DNA of 64,000 nt from Pantoea sp. 1.19 (GTDB lineage Bacteria; Pseudomonadota; Gammaproteobacteria; Enterobacterales; Enterobacteriaceae). The translations under genes were made by a program, and so were the position numbers. Location of the stretch: NCBI RefSeq assembly GCF_001922585.1, contig NZ_MRBS01000001.1:62001-126000 (forward strand), written 5' to 3'. Shown piece after piece: positions 48,345 through 57,812 of this stretch; position 1 is the first letter of the stretch, and each line of letters opens with the position of its first letter. The notes beneath the pieces are model-generated. The model was given only the letters and a program-made list of their open reading frames with translations, was not told the origin of the DNA and did not search any database.

Positions 48345-48958
48345 TACATGACCCCCAGCAGATAAACAACGGTGAATACGCAGATCCATACCACATCAAG
48401 GAAGTGCCAGAACATGCTCAGGCACATGATGCGGGTACGGTTGGTGGCCGTCAGGCCACGGCTGGCAACCTGGTACATCAGAATCAGCATCCACACCAGG
48501 CCGGAGGTCACGTGCAGACCGTGCGTTCCTACCAGGGTGAAGAAGGCTGACAGGAAGCCGCTGCGATCCGGACCAAAGCCTTCGGCAATCAGGTGATGGA
48601 ATTCATAGATTTCCATCCCGATAAAGCCGAGACCGAACAGGAAGGTAATAGCCAGCCAGCCGTTGACCGCACCTTTCGTTCCCTTGTTCATGGCGATGAC
48701 CGCCATGCCGTAGGTAATGGAGGAGAGCAGCAGCAGTGCGGTTTCCACCAGCACAAACGGCAGTTCAAAGATATCTTTACCGCTCGGGCCACCGGCCGTC
48801 GCGTTTACCATCACTGCATAGGTCGCAAACAGGGTTGCAAAGATAATGCAGTCACTCATCAGGTAGATCCAGAAGCCAAAGACCTTATTGGCTCCCGCAT
48901 CGTGATGCCCATGATCATCATGGGCGTCGTGGTGCTTAGTCAGAGTATCAGTCGACAT
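48344..48958 (-). CDS. cyoC: Cytochrome bo3 oxidase subunit III CyoC
   Basis: 204 aa, the E. coli length. Five membrane helices; [20 protein letters not shown] and [18 protein letters not shown] are typical. The N-terminus has a His/Asp-rich stretch ([14 protein letters not shown]), common in this family. Its start lies inside the end of cyoB (11-bp overlap), its stop shares a base with the cyoD start. Confidence 0.98.
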   Translation of the reverse strand: MSTDTLTKHHDAHDDHGHHDAGANKVFGFWIYLMSDCIIFATLFATYAVMVNATAGGPSGKDIFELPFVLVETALLLLSSITYGMAVIAMNKGTKGAVNGWLAITFLFGLGFIGMEIYEFHHLIAEGFGPDRSGFLSAFFTLVGTHGLHVTSGLVWMLILMYQVASRGLTATNRTRIMCLSMFWHFLDVVWICVFTVVYLLGVM

Positions 48959-50939
48959 TTTTCAGACCTGCTTGGCTAATTTCGTTGAAGTGCTGATTTT
49001 CAATCTTCTCGATCTCTTTGACCGGAACATAGTAATCAACGTCTTCGTCGAAGCTCTTAATCACCCAGCTCGCAATCATTCCGATGAATGCGACGCCCAT
49101 CAGCCACCAGATATGCCAGATTGCGGCAAAACCAAACACGGTAGCAAAGGCAGCAATGACGATCGCCGCGCCGCTGTTCTTCGGCATGTGGATCTCTTCA
49201 TAGCTGGCCGGCTTTTTATAGGCTTCGCCTTTCTCTTTCATTTCCCAGAACGCATCGCGCTCGTGAACGTGAGGGATTTTGGCAAAGTTATAGAACGGCG
49301 GTGGAGAAGAGGTTGACCACTCCAGCGTACGCCCGCCCCACGGGTCACCGGTCAGATCGCGATTCTGCTCGCGGTCACGCACCGACACGTAGAACTGTGT
49401 AATCTGACAAATTACACCGCAGGCAATCAGCGCGGCACCCGCGGCGGCAACCACCAGCAGCGGATGGAACTGCGGATCGATATGCTGGCTAACGCGACGG
49501 GTCATTCCCATGAAGCCCAGCGCATACAGCGGCATGAACGCGGTGAAGAAGCCAATGATCCAGAACCAGAAGGCGCGTTTACCCCAGGTTTCGTTCAGGG
49601 TAAAGCCGAAAGCTTTCGGGAACCAGTAAGTCACACCGGCAAAGCAGCCGAATACCACACCACCGATGATCACGTTGTGGAAGTGAGCAATCAGGAACAG
49701 GCTGTTGTGCAGCACGAAGTCTGCGCCCGGTACGGCCAGCAGCACCCCGGTCATTCCCCCGACGGAGAAGGTGACGAGGAAGCCCACGGTCCACAGCATA
49801 GCAGAGTGCATCTGGATGCGGCCCTGGTACATGGTGAACAGCCAGTTGAAGATTTTCACCCCGGTCGGAATGGCGATGATCATCGTCATAATGCCGAAGA
49901 AGGCGTTGACGTTTGCTCCCGCACCCATGGTGAAGAAGTGGTGCAGCCAGACGATGAAGGACAGGATGGTAATCACCACCGTTGCCCACACCAGTGAGGT
50001 ATAACCAAACAGGCGTTTTTTCGAGAAGGTCGCAACGATCTCAGAGAACACGCCAAACACCGGCAGAACCAGGATATACACTTCCGGGTGGCCCCAGACC
50101 CAAATCAGGTTGACATACATCATCATGTTGCCACCCATGTCATTGGTAAAGAAGTGGAAGCCCAGGTAACGGTCCAGGGTCAGCAGCGTCAGGGTCACGG
50201 TCAGCACCGGGAACGCTGCAATAATCAGTACGTTAGTACAGAGTGACGCCCAGGTGAAAACCGGCATTTTAAACAGGCTCATGCCCGGTGCGCGCATTTT
50301 CAGGATGGTCACAAAGAAGTTGATACCGGTTAAGGTCGTACCAATACCGGAGAGCTGGAGACTCCAGATCCAGTAGTCGACCCCGACCCCGGGACTGTAC
50401 TCCGCACCGGAGAGCGGCGGATAGGCCAGCCAGCCGGTCTGGGCGAATTCACCCACGCCCAGCGACAGGTTAACCAGTACCACACCGACGGCGGTAAACC
50501 AGAAGCTCAGGTTGTTCAGGAACGGGAAAGCAACGTCGCGCGCACCGATTTGCAGCGGTACGGCAATGTTCATCAGGCCCACTACGAACGGCATCGCCAC
50601 GAAGAAGATCATGATAACGCCGTGGGCGGTAAAGATCTGATCGTAGTGATGGGGGGGAAGGAAGCCCGCATCACCGGCCGAGGCCAGCACCTGCTGACTA
50701 CGCATCATCACGGCATCGGCAAAGCCGCGCAGCAGCATGACAAACGCCATGATGATATACATGATACCCAGTTTTTTATGGTCGATGGAGGTGAGCCATT
50801 CGGACCACAGGTACTTCCACTTACCGAAGTAAGTGATTGCCGCGCAGACTGCCAGCCCACCGAGGATAATCGCGGCAACGGTCACCACGACAATCGGCTC
50901 GTGCAGCGGCACGGCGTCCATTGATAATTTACCTAACAT
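48948..50939 (-). CDS. cyoB: Cytochrome bo3 ubiquinol oxidase subunit I CyoB
   Basis: 663 aa from ATG 50939, exactly E. coli CyoB; eight extra codons upstream run into the cyoA end and are unlikely. Heme-copper subunit with fifteen helices holding heme b, heme o3 and CuB. Visible ligands: [10 protein letters not shown] (low-spin His), [15 protein letters not shown] with the cross-linked His284/Tyr288 pair, [10 protein letters not shown] (two CuB His) and [13 protein letters not shown] (His419, His421). Start is 4 bp after the cyoA stop. Confidence 0.99.
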   Translation of the reverse strand: MLGKLSMDAVPLHEPIVVVTVAAIILGGLAVCAAITYFGKWKYLWSEWLTSIDHKKLGIMYIIMAFVMLLRGFADAVMMRSQQVLASAGDAGFLPPHHYDQIFTAHGVIMIFFVAMPFVVGLMNIAVPLQIGARDVAFPFLNNLSFWFTAVGVVLVNLSLGVGEFAQTGWLAYPPLSGAEYSPGVGVDYWIWSLQLSGIGTTLTGINFFVTILKMRAPGMSLFKMPVFTWASLCTNVLIIAAFPVLTVTLTLLTLDRYLGFHFFTNDMGGNMMMYVNLIWVWGHPEVYILVLPVFGVFSEIVATFSKKRLFGYTSLVWATVVITILSFIVWLHHFFTMGAGANVNAFFGIMTMIIAIPTGVKIFNWLFTMYQGRIQMHSAMLWTVGFLVTFSVGGMTGVLLAVPGADFVLHNSLFLIAHFHNVIIGGVVFGCFAGVTYWFPKAFGFTLNETWGKRAFWFWIIGFFTAFMPLYALGFMGMTRRVSQHIDPQFHPLLVVAAAGAALIACGVICQITQFYVSVRDREQNRDLTGDPWGGRTLEWSTSSPPPFYNFAKIPHVHERDAFWEMKEKGEAYKKPASYEEIHMPKNSGAAIVIAAFATVFGFAAIWHIWWLMGVAFIGMIASWVIKSFDEDVDYYVPVKEIEKIENQHFNEISQAGLKNVD

Positions 50940-50943
50940 CGTC

Positions 50944-51918
50944 TTATTCCTCGGCTCCTGCATGAGCAGCGTGGTCCATGTTCATGCCTTCGTGTGAGGA
51001 CATGTCCATGTCGTGACCCATGTTCATGCCTTTGTGTTCTGACTCAGACATGTTCATGCTGCTGTTGTGACTCATAAATTTGTTAATTACGGACATAAAC
51101 AAATCAGGTTTCACGCTGGAGAAGTACTCCACCGGATGGAACTCGCTCGGCTTCGCGAGGGTTTCAAAGGCATTCATTGTCGTGAGCGATTCCGGAGACT
51201 GCTTCACTTTCGCAACCCACTGCTCGAAGCCCTGCTGGTCAGCCGTCGCGATGGCTTTAAACTTCATGCCAGAGAAGCCCGCACCGCTGTAGTTGGACGA
51301 AATGCCGTCAAAGGTTCCCGGCTCATTCGCAATCAGGTGCAGCCTCGTCTGCATACCGGCCATGGCGTAGATCTGGCTGCCAAGAGTCGGGATGAAGAAG
51401 GAGTTCATCACGGAGTTGGAGGTGATTTTGAAGTTCACCGGCGTGTTGGCCGGGAAAGCAATCTCGTTCACGGTAGCGATGCCCTGCTCCGGATAGATGA
51501 ACAGCCACTTCCAGTCCAGCGCCACCACCTGGATTTCCACCGGCTTAACGTCAGAAGCTAACGGCTTGCTGGGCTCCAGCGAGTGCGTTGTCTTCCAGGT
51601 CAGCACACCAAGGAACAGGATGATGAGGATGGGGACAGTCCAGACCACGGCTTCCACTTTGTTCGAGTGGGACCAGTTCGGGCTGTATTTCGCTTTAGTG
51701 TTGGATTCACGATATTTCCAGGCGAAAGCGACGGCCATCACAACGGCAGGAATAACGACGATCAACATCAGCCCGAAAGCTGTCAGTATCAACGAACGTT
51801 GCTCAACTCCAATTTGTCCTTTCGGACTGAGTAATGCCGAATCGCAGCCACTTACCAATAAAGTGCCTGCAATTAATGACAAAATACCCAACGTTTTATT
51901 GTATTTCCTGAGTCTCAT
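50944..51918 (-). CDS. cyoA: Cytochrome bo3 oxidase subunit II CyoA
   Basis: 324 aa (E. coli 315). Lipoprotein signal with Cys25 in LLVSGC, two membrane helices and a periplasmic cupredoxin domain without CuA ligands, as normal for quinol oxidases ([40 protein letters not shown]). The tail after about residue 285 is rich in Met, His, Asp and Glu (MNM and HDM repeats), longer than in E. coli. ATG 51918. First gene of cyoABCDE, the aerobic terminal oxidase that pumps protons. Confidence 0.98.
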   Translation of the reverse strand: MRLRKYNKTLGILSLIAGTLLVSGCDSALLSPKGQIGVEQRSLILTAFGLMLIVVIPAVVMAVAFAWKYRESNTKAKYSPNWSHSNKVEAVVWTVPILIILFLGVLTWKTTHSLEPSKPLASDVKPVEIQVVALDWKWLFIYPEQGIATVNEIAFPANTPVNFKITSNSVMNSFFIPTLGSQIYAMAGMQTRLHLIANEPGTFDGISSNYSGAGFSGMKFKAIATADQQGFEQWVAKVKQSPESLTTMNAFETLAKPSEFHPVEYFSSVKPDLFMSVINKFMSHNSSMNMSESEHKGMNMGHDMDMSSHEGMNMDHAAHAGAEE

Positions 51919-51966
51919 TTAACGACCTCAATGACAAGGGCTCTATTGTCGTTTATGTGTAGCAAC

Positions 51967-51995
51967 ATTTTACGGCAAGGTTTATGCAGTGTAAA
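51967..51995 (-). promoter_or_regulatory. Sigma70 promoter of cyoABCDE
   Basis: On the minus strand TTTACA (51995-51990), 17-bp spacer, TAAAAT (51972-51967): five of six matches in each hexamer. Transcription would start near 51960, about 42 bases before the cyoA start codon. ArcA or Fnr sites could not be assigned. Confidence 0.7.
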
Positions 51996-52288
51996 CCAGC
52001 TTCAGGCTCTGTCAGGGGGGTGTTGACACCTTTTGCCAAGAGTGTCACAAATGTTGCGGAGCGTGACAATTTTTTAATGGGCACAGTGAGTTGGCGGGAA
52101 TATAACGAAAATCAATTAAGCGATGTTGGTAAAAAACGGTGGCTGCATAAGCGGCGCAAAAGCACTGCATTTATTTAACATTTTTTTATCATTTACGAGA
52201 TATTTACTCTACAAAAATAATTCCGCTATCGAGAGAATATTTCAGCGAAAAAGAAAATTGCAATCCCTTTTTTAAGCGGTTGTCGGTG

Positions 52289-52334
52289 AAAAAAAAGTCG
52301 GCGACATTTTGATAACGATTTTAACGTCGCCGAC
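52289..52334 (-). terminator. Intrinsic terminator of ampG
   Basis: On the minus strand GTCGGCGAC (52334-52326), a 20-base A/T-rich loop, GTCGCCGAC (52305-52297), then eight T (52296-52289). It starts three bases after the ampG stop codon. Confidence 0.88.
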
Positions 52335-52337
52335 ATA

Positions 52338-53837
52338 TCACCGGGAATCGCTGACCTGATCGGATCGCAGGGTGCGTCGGACCGCCAAAAAGTCCAGCAG
52401 TGAACCCGCAGCGATCCCCAGCAGCAGCAGGGCAATTCCCAGTTCCGCGCCGTAGCCGGTCAGCGAGCGGGCCTCCCACGCGCCCAGGGTGCTGCCTGCC
52501 AACAACACCAGCGCCGCGGCCAGCAGAGCGGCGCCCGCCAGCATCAGGCGCAGTGCCCAGCGGTAGCCGTGCGCAAAATCGCGCCGCTGCGCAAAGCCCT
52601 CACCGCGTTCAGCGCGGCGTAGCGTGTCGCGGCAGGTGAGCAGCAGCAAAATGCCCGGCAGGCCCGCCACCACCGAAAAGGCGTAAAAGCCTGACCATCC
52701 CCACAGCTCAACCAGCCAGCCGGCCGCCGGGCCAACGTACACGCGTCCCACCGCGGAGAGCGCCGAGAGCAGCGCAAACTGCGTGGCAGAAAAAGATTTA
52801 TTACACAGCGCCATCAGTAACGCGACAAAGGCTGCGGTGCCCATCCCGCCGCACAGGTTTTCGATAAAGACCGCGCTGGCCATGCTGTAGAGGTGCTTGT
52901 CAGTGACCGTCAGCAGCCAGTAAGCGAGATTAGAAACCGCCTGCAGGATGCCAAACAGCAGCAGGGCGCGAAACAGGGACAGTCGCACCATCAGCGCACC
53001 ACCGAGCAGCGCACCAACGATGGTGGCCAACAAGCCGAGGGACTTATTCACCAGTCCGACTTCGCCGGCCTCAAAGCCAACGCCGCGAATCAGAAAGGTA
53101 GTCGTCAGGCTGGCGGCGAATGCATCGCCCAGCTTGTACAGGATGATCAGCGCCAGAATCAGCCAGGCGTTGTTACGCTGGAAAAAGTCGCGCAGCGGCG
53201 CCACCACCGCCTCTTCCAGGCTGGCCGGTCGCGCGACCGCGTGATCCGGCTCTTTCGCCAACAGGGTAGCGATGATTCCGGGGATCATCATCAGGGCCAT
53301 CAGCCCGTAGGTCAGGTGCCAGCCGAGGTAGCGATCGGCCAGCCACAGCGCCAGTCCGCCTGACACCAGCATAGCCAGCCGGTAGCCGAGGACGGTGATG
53401 GCGGCGCCGCTGCCGCGCGCCTCCGGTGGCAGTACGTCGGTTTTCCACGCGTCGAATACAATATCCTGCGAGGCGGAACAGAATGCCACCAGTACCGCCA
53501 GCGCGGCCAGCCAGAACAGATCGCTGGCGGGATCGAGGGTGCCCATCAGCGCAATACCGGCCAGCAGCAGCAACTGGGTAATCAGCAGCCAGCCGCGACG
53601 CCGGCCCAGAAACGGCGGGGTGTAGCGATCCATCATCGGTGACCAGAGAAACTTAAATACGTATGCCTGGCCGACGAGGGAGAAGAAGCCAATGGTTTTC
53701 AGGTCGATGTTTTCAACGGTCATCCACGCCTGGAGCGTTCCTGACGTCAGCGCCAGCGGCAGCCCGGAGGCAAAGCCGAGCACCAGTAAAATTGCGCTGT
53801 TGCGCTGAGTGAAGAAACGCAGGAAGTGAGAGGCCAT
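52338..53837 (-). CDS. ampG: Muropeptide permease AmpG
   Basis: 499 aa from ATG 53837 (E. coli 491). Inner-membrane MFS carrier that imports GlcNAc-anhydromuropeptides for cell-wall recycling. LGFASGLPLALTSGTLQAWM, QDIVFDAWKTDVLPPEARG and FIENLCGGMGTAAFVALLM are conserved, with 12-14 hydrophobic segments. A frame reaching back to 53942 overlaps yajG and is not supported. yajG ends 46 bp upstream on the same strand, as in E. coli yajG-ampG. In species with inducible AmpC this carrier feeds the inducer, but no ampC is in the window. Confidence 0.96.
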   Translation of the reverse strand: MASHFLRFFTQRNSAILLVLGFASGLPLALTSGTLQAWMTVENIDLKTIGFFSLVGQAYVFKFLWSPMMDRYTPPFLGRRRGWLLITQLLLLAGIALMGTLDPASDLFWLAALAVLVAFCSASQDIVFDAWKTDVLPPEARGSGAAITVLGYRLAMLVSGGLALWLADRYLGWHLTYGLMALMMIPGIIATLLAKEPDHAVARPASLEEAVVAPLRDFFQRNNAWLILALIILYKLGDAFAASLTTTFLIRGVGFEAGEVGLVNKSLGLLATIVGALLGGALMVRLSLFRALLLFGILQAVSNLAYWLLTVTDKHLYSMASAVFIENLCGGMGTAAFVALLMALCNKSFSATQFALLSALSAVGRVYVGPAAGWLVELWGWSGFYAFSVVAGLPGILLLLTCRDTLRRAERGEGFAQRRDFAHGYRWALRLMLAGAALLAAALVLLAGSTLGAWEARSLTGYGAELGIALLLLGIAAGSLLDFLAVRRTLRSDQVSDSR

Positions 53838-53883
53838 ACAATCCTTGCCAATAAGGCCTGCATCAGGCGGGCCGTGGGGCGTT

Positions 53884-54462
53884 TTAGCGGGCGTTCTGCT
53901 TAATGAAGCTGCTGACGCTGGTGTCCTGTGCCATGTCGGCAATCAGGTCGCTGAGCGTTGCGTTAACCGCATTGGTGATTTTTTCATTGCTGGCGTTAAA
54001 CGCGCCTTCGACGCTGTAGGTCTGGCGATAATTTTTCACCTGCTTGTTACCGTTTTTGGCGGTGGCGATGATCGAAATGTCCGCTTTGGTGGTAATGCTG
54101 TAGCGCACGTTACCCTGCGTCACGTCGGCATAGAGATTATTGACCACAATCTGCAGATCCACCGCGCCTGCCGGGCCAATCATGTAGCCGCGCGTGGTCA
54201 TCTGCTTCTCTAACACTTCCTGCAGCAGAAAACGCAGGTCGCGCGACGGGGTGAGGGTAACCAGCTGGCCATCGCGGTTTACTTTAGCCAGCGCCTGATC
54301 GCTGCGCTGGTCGGCACCATTGATGCTGACGGTGACGCCCATTAGGCTGGGATCTTGCTGCGGCAGTTGGATTTTCGGCGTGACATTCAGCGTGGTGCTG
54401 TTGCTGGCACAACCGGCAAGCATCAGGGCAGCCAGCAGGGGAAGTAAGAGTTTCTTAATCAT
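53884..54462 (-). CDS. yajG: Lipoprotein YajG
   Basis: 192 aa (E. coli 192). Lipoprotein signal with lipobox LAGC (Cys18); Ser-Asn follow the Cys as expected for outer-membrane sorting. The mature domain (VTVSINGADQRSDQALAKV; VDLQIVVNNLYADVTQGNV) is the YajG family fold, of unknown function. ATG 54462 with AAGACAAGC upstream. First gene of a yajG-ampG pair, divergent from bolA. Confidence 0.95.
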   Translation of the reverse strand: MIKKLLLPLLAALMLAGCASNSTTLNVTPKIQLPQQDPSLMGVTVSINGADQRSDQALAKVNRDGQLVTLTPSRDLRFLLQEVLEKQMTTRGYMIGPAGAVDLQIVVNNLYADVTQGNVRYSITTKADISIIATAKNGNKQVKNYRQTYSVEGAFNASNEKITNAVNATLSDLIADMAQDTSVSSFIKQNAR

Positions 54463-54489
54463 GCTTGTCTTCTCAAAATGTGGGTGATG

Positions 54490-54669
54490 TTGCTGACATG
54501 AGTGCGCTCATCATATCATTGCTTTTCAGTGGAGGAAGTGTTCTTCCACGTTAATTCATTGCGTTGCGCGTTTTTTCAGACGGATTACCCTCCTCAGCAA
54601 CCGCTGCGAAGGGCCCCGTTGTGCGCTGTGAACGCGTGCGTTCGCCCGGCTCAGCCTGGGCGTTTTTTT
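54490..54669 (+). ncRNA. Candidate small RNA or leader ending in an orphan terminator upstream of bolA
   Basis: A terminator (54643-54669) sits in the yajG-bolA gap with no plus-strand gene before it. A promoter-like pair TTGCTG (54490-54495), 18 bp, TATCAT (54514-54519) lies upstream and would start an RNA near 54526, about 140 bases long. A GGAGGAAGTGTTCTTCC stem (54530-54546) is within it. A 69-codon frame at 54502 has no ribosome site. No Rfam family is recognised. Confidence 0.35.
54643..54669 (+). terminator. Orphan intrinsic terminator upstream of bolA
   Basis: CGCCC-GGCT-C-AGCC-T-GGGCG stem with one bulge, followed by TTTTTTT (54663-54669). No gene on this strand lies upstream within the 288-bp spacer, so it must end a leader or a small RNA. 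Confidence 0.75.
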
Positions 54670-54750
54670 ATTCTGGACGACGGGATAGTGTCCAAAATCG
54701 TCTATGATTGAAAGTGATAGGGCGTTGCTCGCGGCCTGGAGGGTGGGGTT

Positions 54751-55065
54751 ATGATTCGGGAACACATTGAAAGTAAATTACGCACGGCGTTTGACCCATC
54801 CCATCTGGAGGTGCATGACGAAAGCTATCGTCACAATGTGCCTGCCGGATCGGAAAGCCATTTCAAAGTAGTATTGGTTAGCGACAAGTTTCAGGGACAG
54901 CGATTTCTGCAGCGCCACCGCATGATCTATGCAGAGCTGGCGCAGGAGATGGCCGGCAGCGTGCATGCGCTGGCGCTGCATACCTACACCCGTAAAGAGT
55001 GGGAAGGATTGCAGGATACAGTGCTGGCGTCGCCCAATTGTCGCGGTGCCGGTACGCTGGCATGA
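54751..55065 (+). CDS. bolA: Transcriptional regulator BolA
   Basis: 104 aa (E. coli 105). BolA/IbaG fold; stationary-phase and stress regulator that also partners monothiol glutaredoxins through an Fe-S cluster. [38 protein letters not shown] and [13 protein letters not shown] are conserved. ATG 54751 after TGGAGGGTGGGG. A -10-like TATGAT (54703-54708) may serve it; no gearbox element could be confirmed. Confidence 0.97.
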   Translation: MIREHIESKLRTAFDPSHLEVHDESYRHNVPAGSESHFKVVLVSDKFQGQRFLQRHRMIYAELAQEMAGSVHALALHTYTRKEWEGLQDTVLASPNCRGAGTLA

Positions 55066-55373
55066 CGGATCGGGTAAGGCATTTTGCTGAAAAAAAACGG
55101 CCCGCGGGCCGTTTTTTTTGAAATGTAATCCCACCAACATCAATCCTATCGCGCAAAAAATGTGAAGCCCTGTGCCGCTTGATTCCTCGACTCACCGGGA
55201 TGTTGTCGCTATAATGCGGCGTCTATTTTTCCGCAATGCCTTCGGGACGCTTGTGGTAACAGGGAATACGATTCTGAGCACAGAAGCGGTCCCGTTTGTT
55301 GGATGGTTTGGCCGCCTTCTCGCGCCTCGCCATCTGAAGTTGACCGAGCACGTGATTTTTTTGAGGTAAGAAG
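55066..55373. other. 308-bp region between bolA and tig with a tig promoter
   Basis: After the bolA terminator comes a promoter: -35-like TCGACT (55187-55192), 17-bp spacer, perfect -10 TATAAT (55210-55215). The transcript would have a leader of about 150 bases before tig; it contains CGGGACGC...GCGTCT-like weak dyads but no motif I recognise. Confidence 0.6.
55090..55119. terminator. Bidirectional intrinsic terminator after bolA
   Basis: Perfect 16-base palindrome ACGGCCCGCGGGCCGT (55097-55112) flanked by eight A on the left and eight T on the right, so it can work on both strands. Confidence 0.92.
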
Positions 55374-56678
55374 ATGCAAGCTTCAGTAGAAACAACGCAG
55401 GGCCTGGGCCGTCGCGTAACCATTACCGTCGCTAAAGACGTGATTGAAAACGCCGTAAAAAGCGAGCTGGTCAACGTAGCGAAGACTGTCCGCATTGACG
55501 GCTTCCGTAAAGGTAAAGTCCCCATGAACCTGGTGGCGCAGCGCTACGGTGCCACTGTGCGCCAGGACGTGCTGGGTGACCTGATGCAGCGCAACTTTGT
55601 TGACGCCATCATCAAAGAAAAAATCAATCCGGCCGGCGCGCCGAACTATGTACCGGGTGAATACCAGCAGGGTGAGGATTTCACCTTTGCCGTTGAGTTT
55701 GAAGTCTATCCGGAAGTTGAACTGCAGGGCCTCGAGTCCATTGAAGTTGAGAAGCCGGTGGTTAACGTGACCGACGAAGACGTCGACACGATGCTGGACA
55801 CCCTGCGCAAGCAGCAGGCCTCATGGAAAGACAAAGACGGTGCAGCGGATAAAGAAGACCGCATCACTATCGATTTCACCGGTTCGGTGGATGGCGAAGA
55901 GTTTGAAGGCGGTAAAGCCTCTGATTTCGTACTGGCCATGGGCCAGGGCCGCATGATCCCGGGCTTTGAAGACGGCGTTGTTGGCCACAAAGCCGGTGAG
56001 TCGTTCTCCATCGACGTCACTTTCCCGGAGGATTACCACGCCGAGAACCTGAAAGGGAAAGCCGCGACGTTCGCCATTGTGCTGAAGAAAGTGGAAGAGC
56101 GTGAGCTGCCGGAGCTGACCGAAGAGTTCATCAAGCGTTTCGGCGTAGAAGATGGCTCTGTAGCCGGTCTGCGAACCGAAGTGCGTAAAAATATGGAGCG
56201 CGAGCTAAAAGGTGCCGTGCGTAACCGTGTGAAAACGCAGGCTATCGACGGTCTGGTGAACGCTAACGCCATCGATGTACCGGCTGCGCTTATCGACAGC
56301 GAGATCGATGTGCTGCGTCGTCAGGCCGCTCAGCGTTTTGGTGGCAACGAGAAGCAGGCGCTGGAGCTGCCGCGCGAGCTGTTTGAAGAGCAAGCCCGAC
56401 GCCGCGTCGTGGTTGGCCTGCTGCTGGGCGAAGTGATTCGTTCGCACGAGCTGAAAGCAGACGAAGCGCGCGTGCAGACGCTGATCGAAGAGATGGCGTC
56501 AGCCTACGAAGATCCGCAGGAAGTCATCACCTTCTACAGCCAGAATAAAGAGATGATGAACAATATGCGCAACGTGGCGCTGGAAGAGCAGGCGGTCGAA
56601 GTGGTGCTGGAAAAAGCGAAAGTCACCGAAAAGCCGACCAACTTCCAGGAACTGATGAATCAGACTGCTACCGCTTAA
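55374..56678 (+). CDS. tig: Trigger factor (ribosome-associated chaperone and prolyl isomerase)
   Basis: 434 aa (E. coli 432). Binds the ribosome exit tunnel and shelters nascent chains. N-terminal ribosome-binding signature GFRKGKVP at about residues 43-50, FKBP-type PPIase domain about 150-245 ([37 protein letters not shown]), helical C-terminal chaperone arms. TTGAGGTAAGAAG precedes ATG 55374. Followed by its own terminator. Confidence 0.98.
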   Translation: MQASVETTQGLGRRVTITVAKDVIENAVKSELVNVAKTVRIDGFRKGKVPMNLVAQRYGATVRQDVLGDLMQRNFVDAIIKEKINPAGAPNYVPGEYQQGEDFTFAVEFEVYPEVELQGLESIEVEKPVVNVTDEDVDTMLDTLRKQQASWKDKDGAADKEDRITIDFTGSVDGEEFEGGKASDFVLAMGQGRMIPGFEDGVVGHKAGESFSIDVTFPEDYHAENLKGKAATFAIVLKKVEERELPELTEEFIKRFGVEDGSVAGLRTEVRKNMERELKGAVRNRVKTQAIDGLVNANAIDVPAALIDSEIDVLRRQAAQRFGGNEKQALELPRELFEEQARRRVVVGLLLGEVIRSHELKADEARVQTLIEEMASAYEDPQEVITFYSQNKEMMNNMRNVALEEQAVEVVLEKAKVTEKPTNFQELMNQTATA

Positions 56679-56700
56679 TCGGTTAAGTTATTCATTAGCA

Positions 56701-56733
56701 AAACCGCTACCCTACAGGTGGCGGTTTTTTTTT
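56701..56733 (+). terminator. Intrinsic terminator of tig
   Basis: Stem AACCGCTACC / GGTGGCGGTT (one G-U pair), loop CTACA, then nine T (56725-56733). Confidence 0.93.
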
Positions 56734-56854
56734 GACTGTGCGCCGCAGCGAGACAGCAGGCAACGCGGTGGATAATCACTTTTTGCTCATTTTAACGACA
56801 AAAGCGACGGCGACAGCGTTTTCATCTTTAGCGATTGGCACAAACGTTGTTATG

Positions 56855-56883
56855 CTTGAATCGGGCTGGGGCTGTCCCCACAT
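56855..56883 (+). promoter_or_regulatory. Sigma32 heat-shock promoter of clpP-clpX
   Basis: CTTGAA (56855-56860), 15-bp spacer, CCCCACAT (56876-56883), one base from the sigma32 pattern CTTGAA-N13-15-CCCCATNT. It lies about 180 bp upstream of clpP, matching the known heat control of this operon in E. coli. Confidence 0.75.
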
Positions 56884-57065
56884 CTTCAGGCATCATCAGG
56901 GCGTAGCGTTTTCGCACGGCGACCGCTGCGATTTGATCATCGAAGCTGGCTTCTCAACCGTCGGATGGCGTCGGAACGAGTGCAGGGTAATCCATAGTGA
57001 TACCTGATTCGCTCGGGTAGAATCGGTACCGAGTGTTGCCATAAACAAATATCCAGGAGACGGTA

Positions 57066-57689
57066 ATGTCATACAGCGGCGAACGTGGAATTAGTGCACC
57101 TCATATGGCTCTGGTGCCGATGGTGGTTGAACAAACCTCGCGCGGAGAGCGCTCTTACGATATCTTCTCCCGCCTGCTTAAGGAACGTATCATTTTTCTG
57201 ACTGGTCAGGTGGAAGACCATATGGCAAACCTGATCGTGGCGCAAATGCTGTTCCTTGAGGCAGAGAACCCGGAAAAAGATATCTATCTGTACATTAATT
57301 CACCAGGTGGTGTGATCACTGCCGGTATGTCCATTTATGACACCATGCAGTTTATTAAGCCGGACGTGAGCACCATCTGTATGGGCCAGGCCTGTTCAAT
57401 GGGGGCTTTCCTGCTAACCGCGGGTGCGGAAGGAAAACGCTTCTGTTTGCCGAACTCCCGTGTCATGATCCATCAGCCCCTCGGCGGCTACCAGGGGCAG
57501 GCGACCGACATCGAAATTCACGCTCAGGAAATCCTGAAAGTGAAAAAACGCATGAATACGCTAATGGCGCAGCATACGGGTAAATCGCTGGAGCAGATTG
57601 AGCTGGATACCGAGCGCGATCGCTTCCTGTCGGCTGAAGAAGCGGTGGCCTACGGACTGGTAGACTCAGTGATGACTCACCGCGGATAA
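57066..57689 (+). CDS. clpP: ATP-dependent Clp protease proteolytic subunit ClpP
   Basis: 207 aa, the E. coli precursor length. Serine protease forming a double heptamer under ClpX or ClpA. Catalytic triad Ser111 (GQACSMGAF), His136 ([10 protein letters not shown]) and Asp185 ([10 protein letters not shown]) are at E. coli positions; the N-terminal [19 protein letters not shown] includes the processed propeptide. CAGGAGACGGTA precedes ATG 57066. clpX follows after 123 bp. Confidence 0.99.
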   Translation: MSYSGERGISAPHMALVPMVVEQTSRGERSYDIFSRLLKERIIFLTGQVEDHMANLIVAQMLFLEAENPEKDIYLYINSPGGVITAGMSIYDTMQFIKPDVSTICMGQACSMGAFLLTAGAEGKRFCLPNSRVMIHQPLGGYQGQATDIEIHAQEILKVKKRMNTLMAQHTGKSLEQIELDTERDRFLSAEEAVAYGLVDSVMTHRG

Positions 57690-57734
57690 CGCTCGGAGCC
57701 GGCCGGTCGATAGTCTATAGTTAGTACCAGGCGG

Positions 57735-57784
57735 GCACGAGTGTGATATCAGGGACAAACAGAATGTCCCCTGCCGTTTCGTGC
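57735..57784 (+). other. Nested stem-loop in the clpP-clpX spacer
   Basis: Outer arms GCACGA (57735-57740) / TCGTGC (57779-57784) enclose inner arms GGGACA (57752-57757) / TGTCCC (57765-57770). No T-run follows. It may adjust clpX relative to clpP by RNA processing or stability. Confidence 0.45.
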
Positions 57785-57812
57785 GGACAGAAATAATAGA
57801 AGAGGTTAACTG

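Larger units (their letters stand above)
51919..52337. other. 419-bp gene-free region between ampG and cyoA
   Basis: Holds the cyo promoter (51967-51995), a GGTGT-TG-ACACC dyad (about 52010-52021), an A/T-rich block from about 52080 to 52290 that is unlike the GC-rich surroundings and probably regulatory, and the ampG terminator (52289-52334). A 64-codon frame at 51984-52178 has no ribosome site or family resemblance and is not called. Confidence 0.7.
56679..57065. other. 387-bp region between tig and clpP
   Basis: Contains the tig terminator and a heat-shock promoter for clpP. A 91-codon frame (56732-57007) starts in the terminator T-run, has no ribosome site and shows no family features; I regard it as non-coding. 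Confidence 0.65.

Noticed and set aside
51984-52178. 64-aa frame upstream of cyoA
   Set aside because: Covers the cyo promoter; no ribosome site.
56732-57007. 91-aa frame between tig and clpP
   Set aside because: Starts in the tig terminator T-run and covers the clpP heat-shock promoter.
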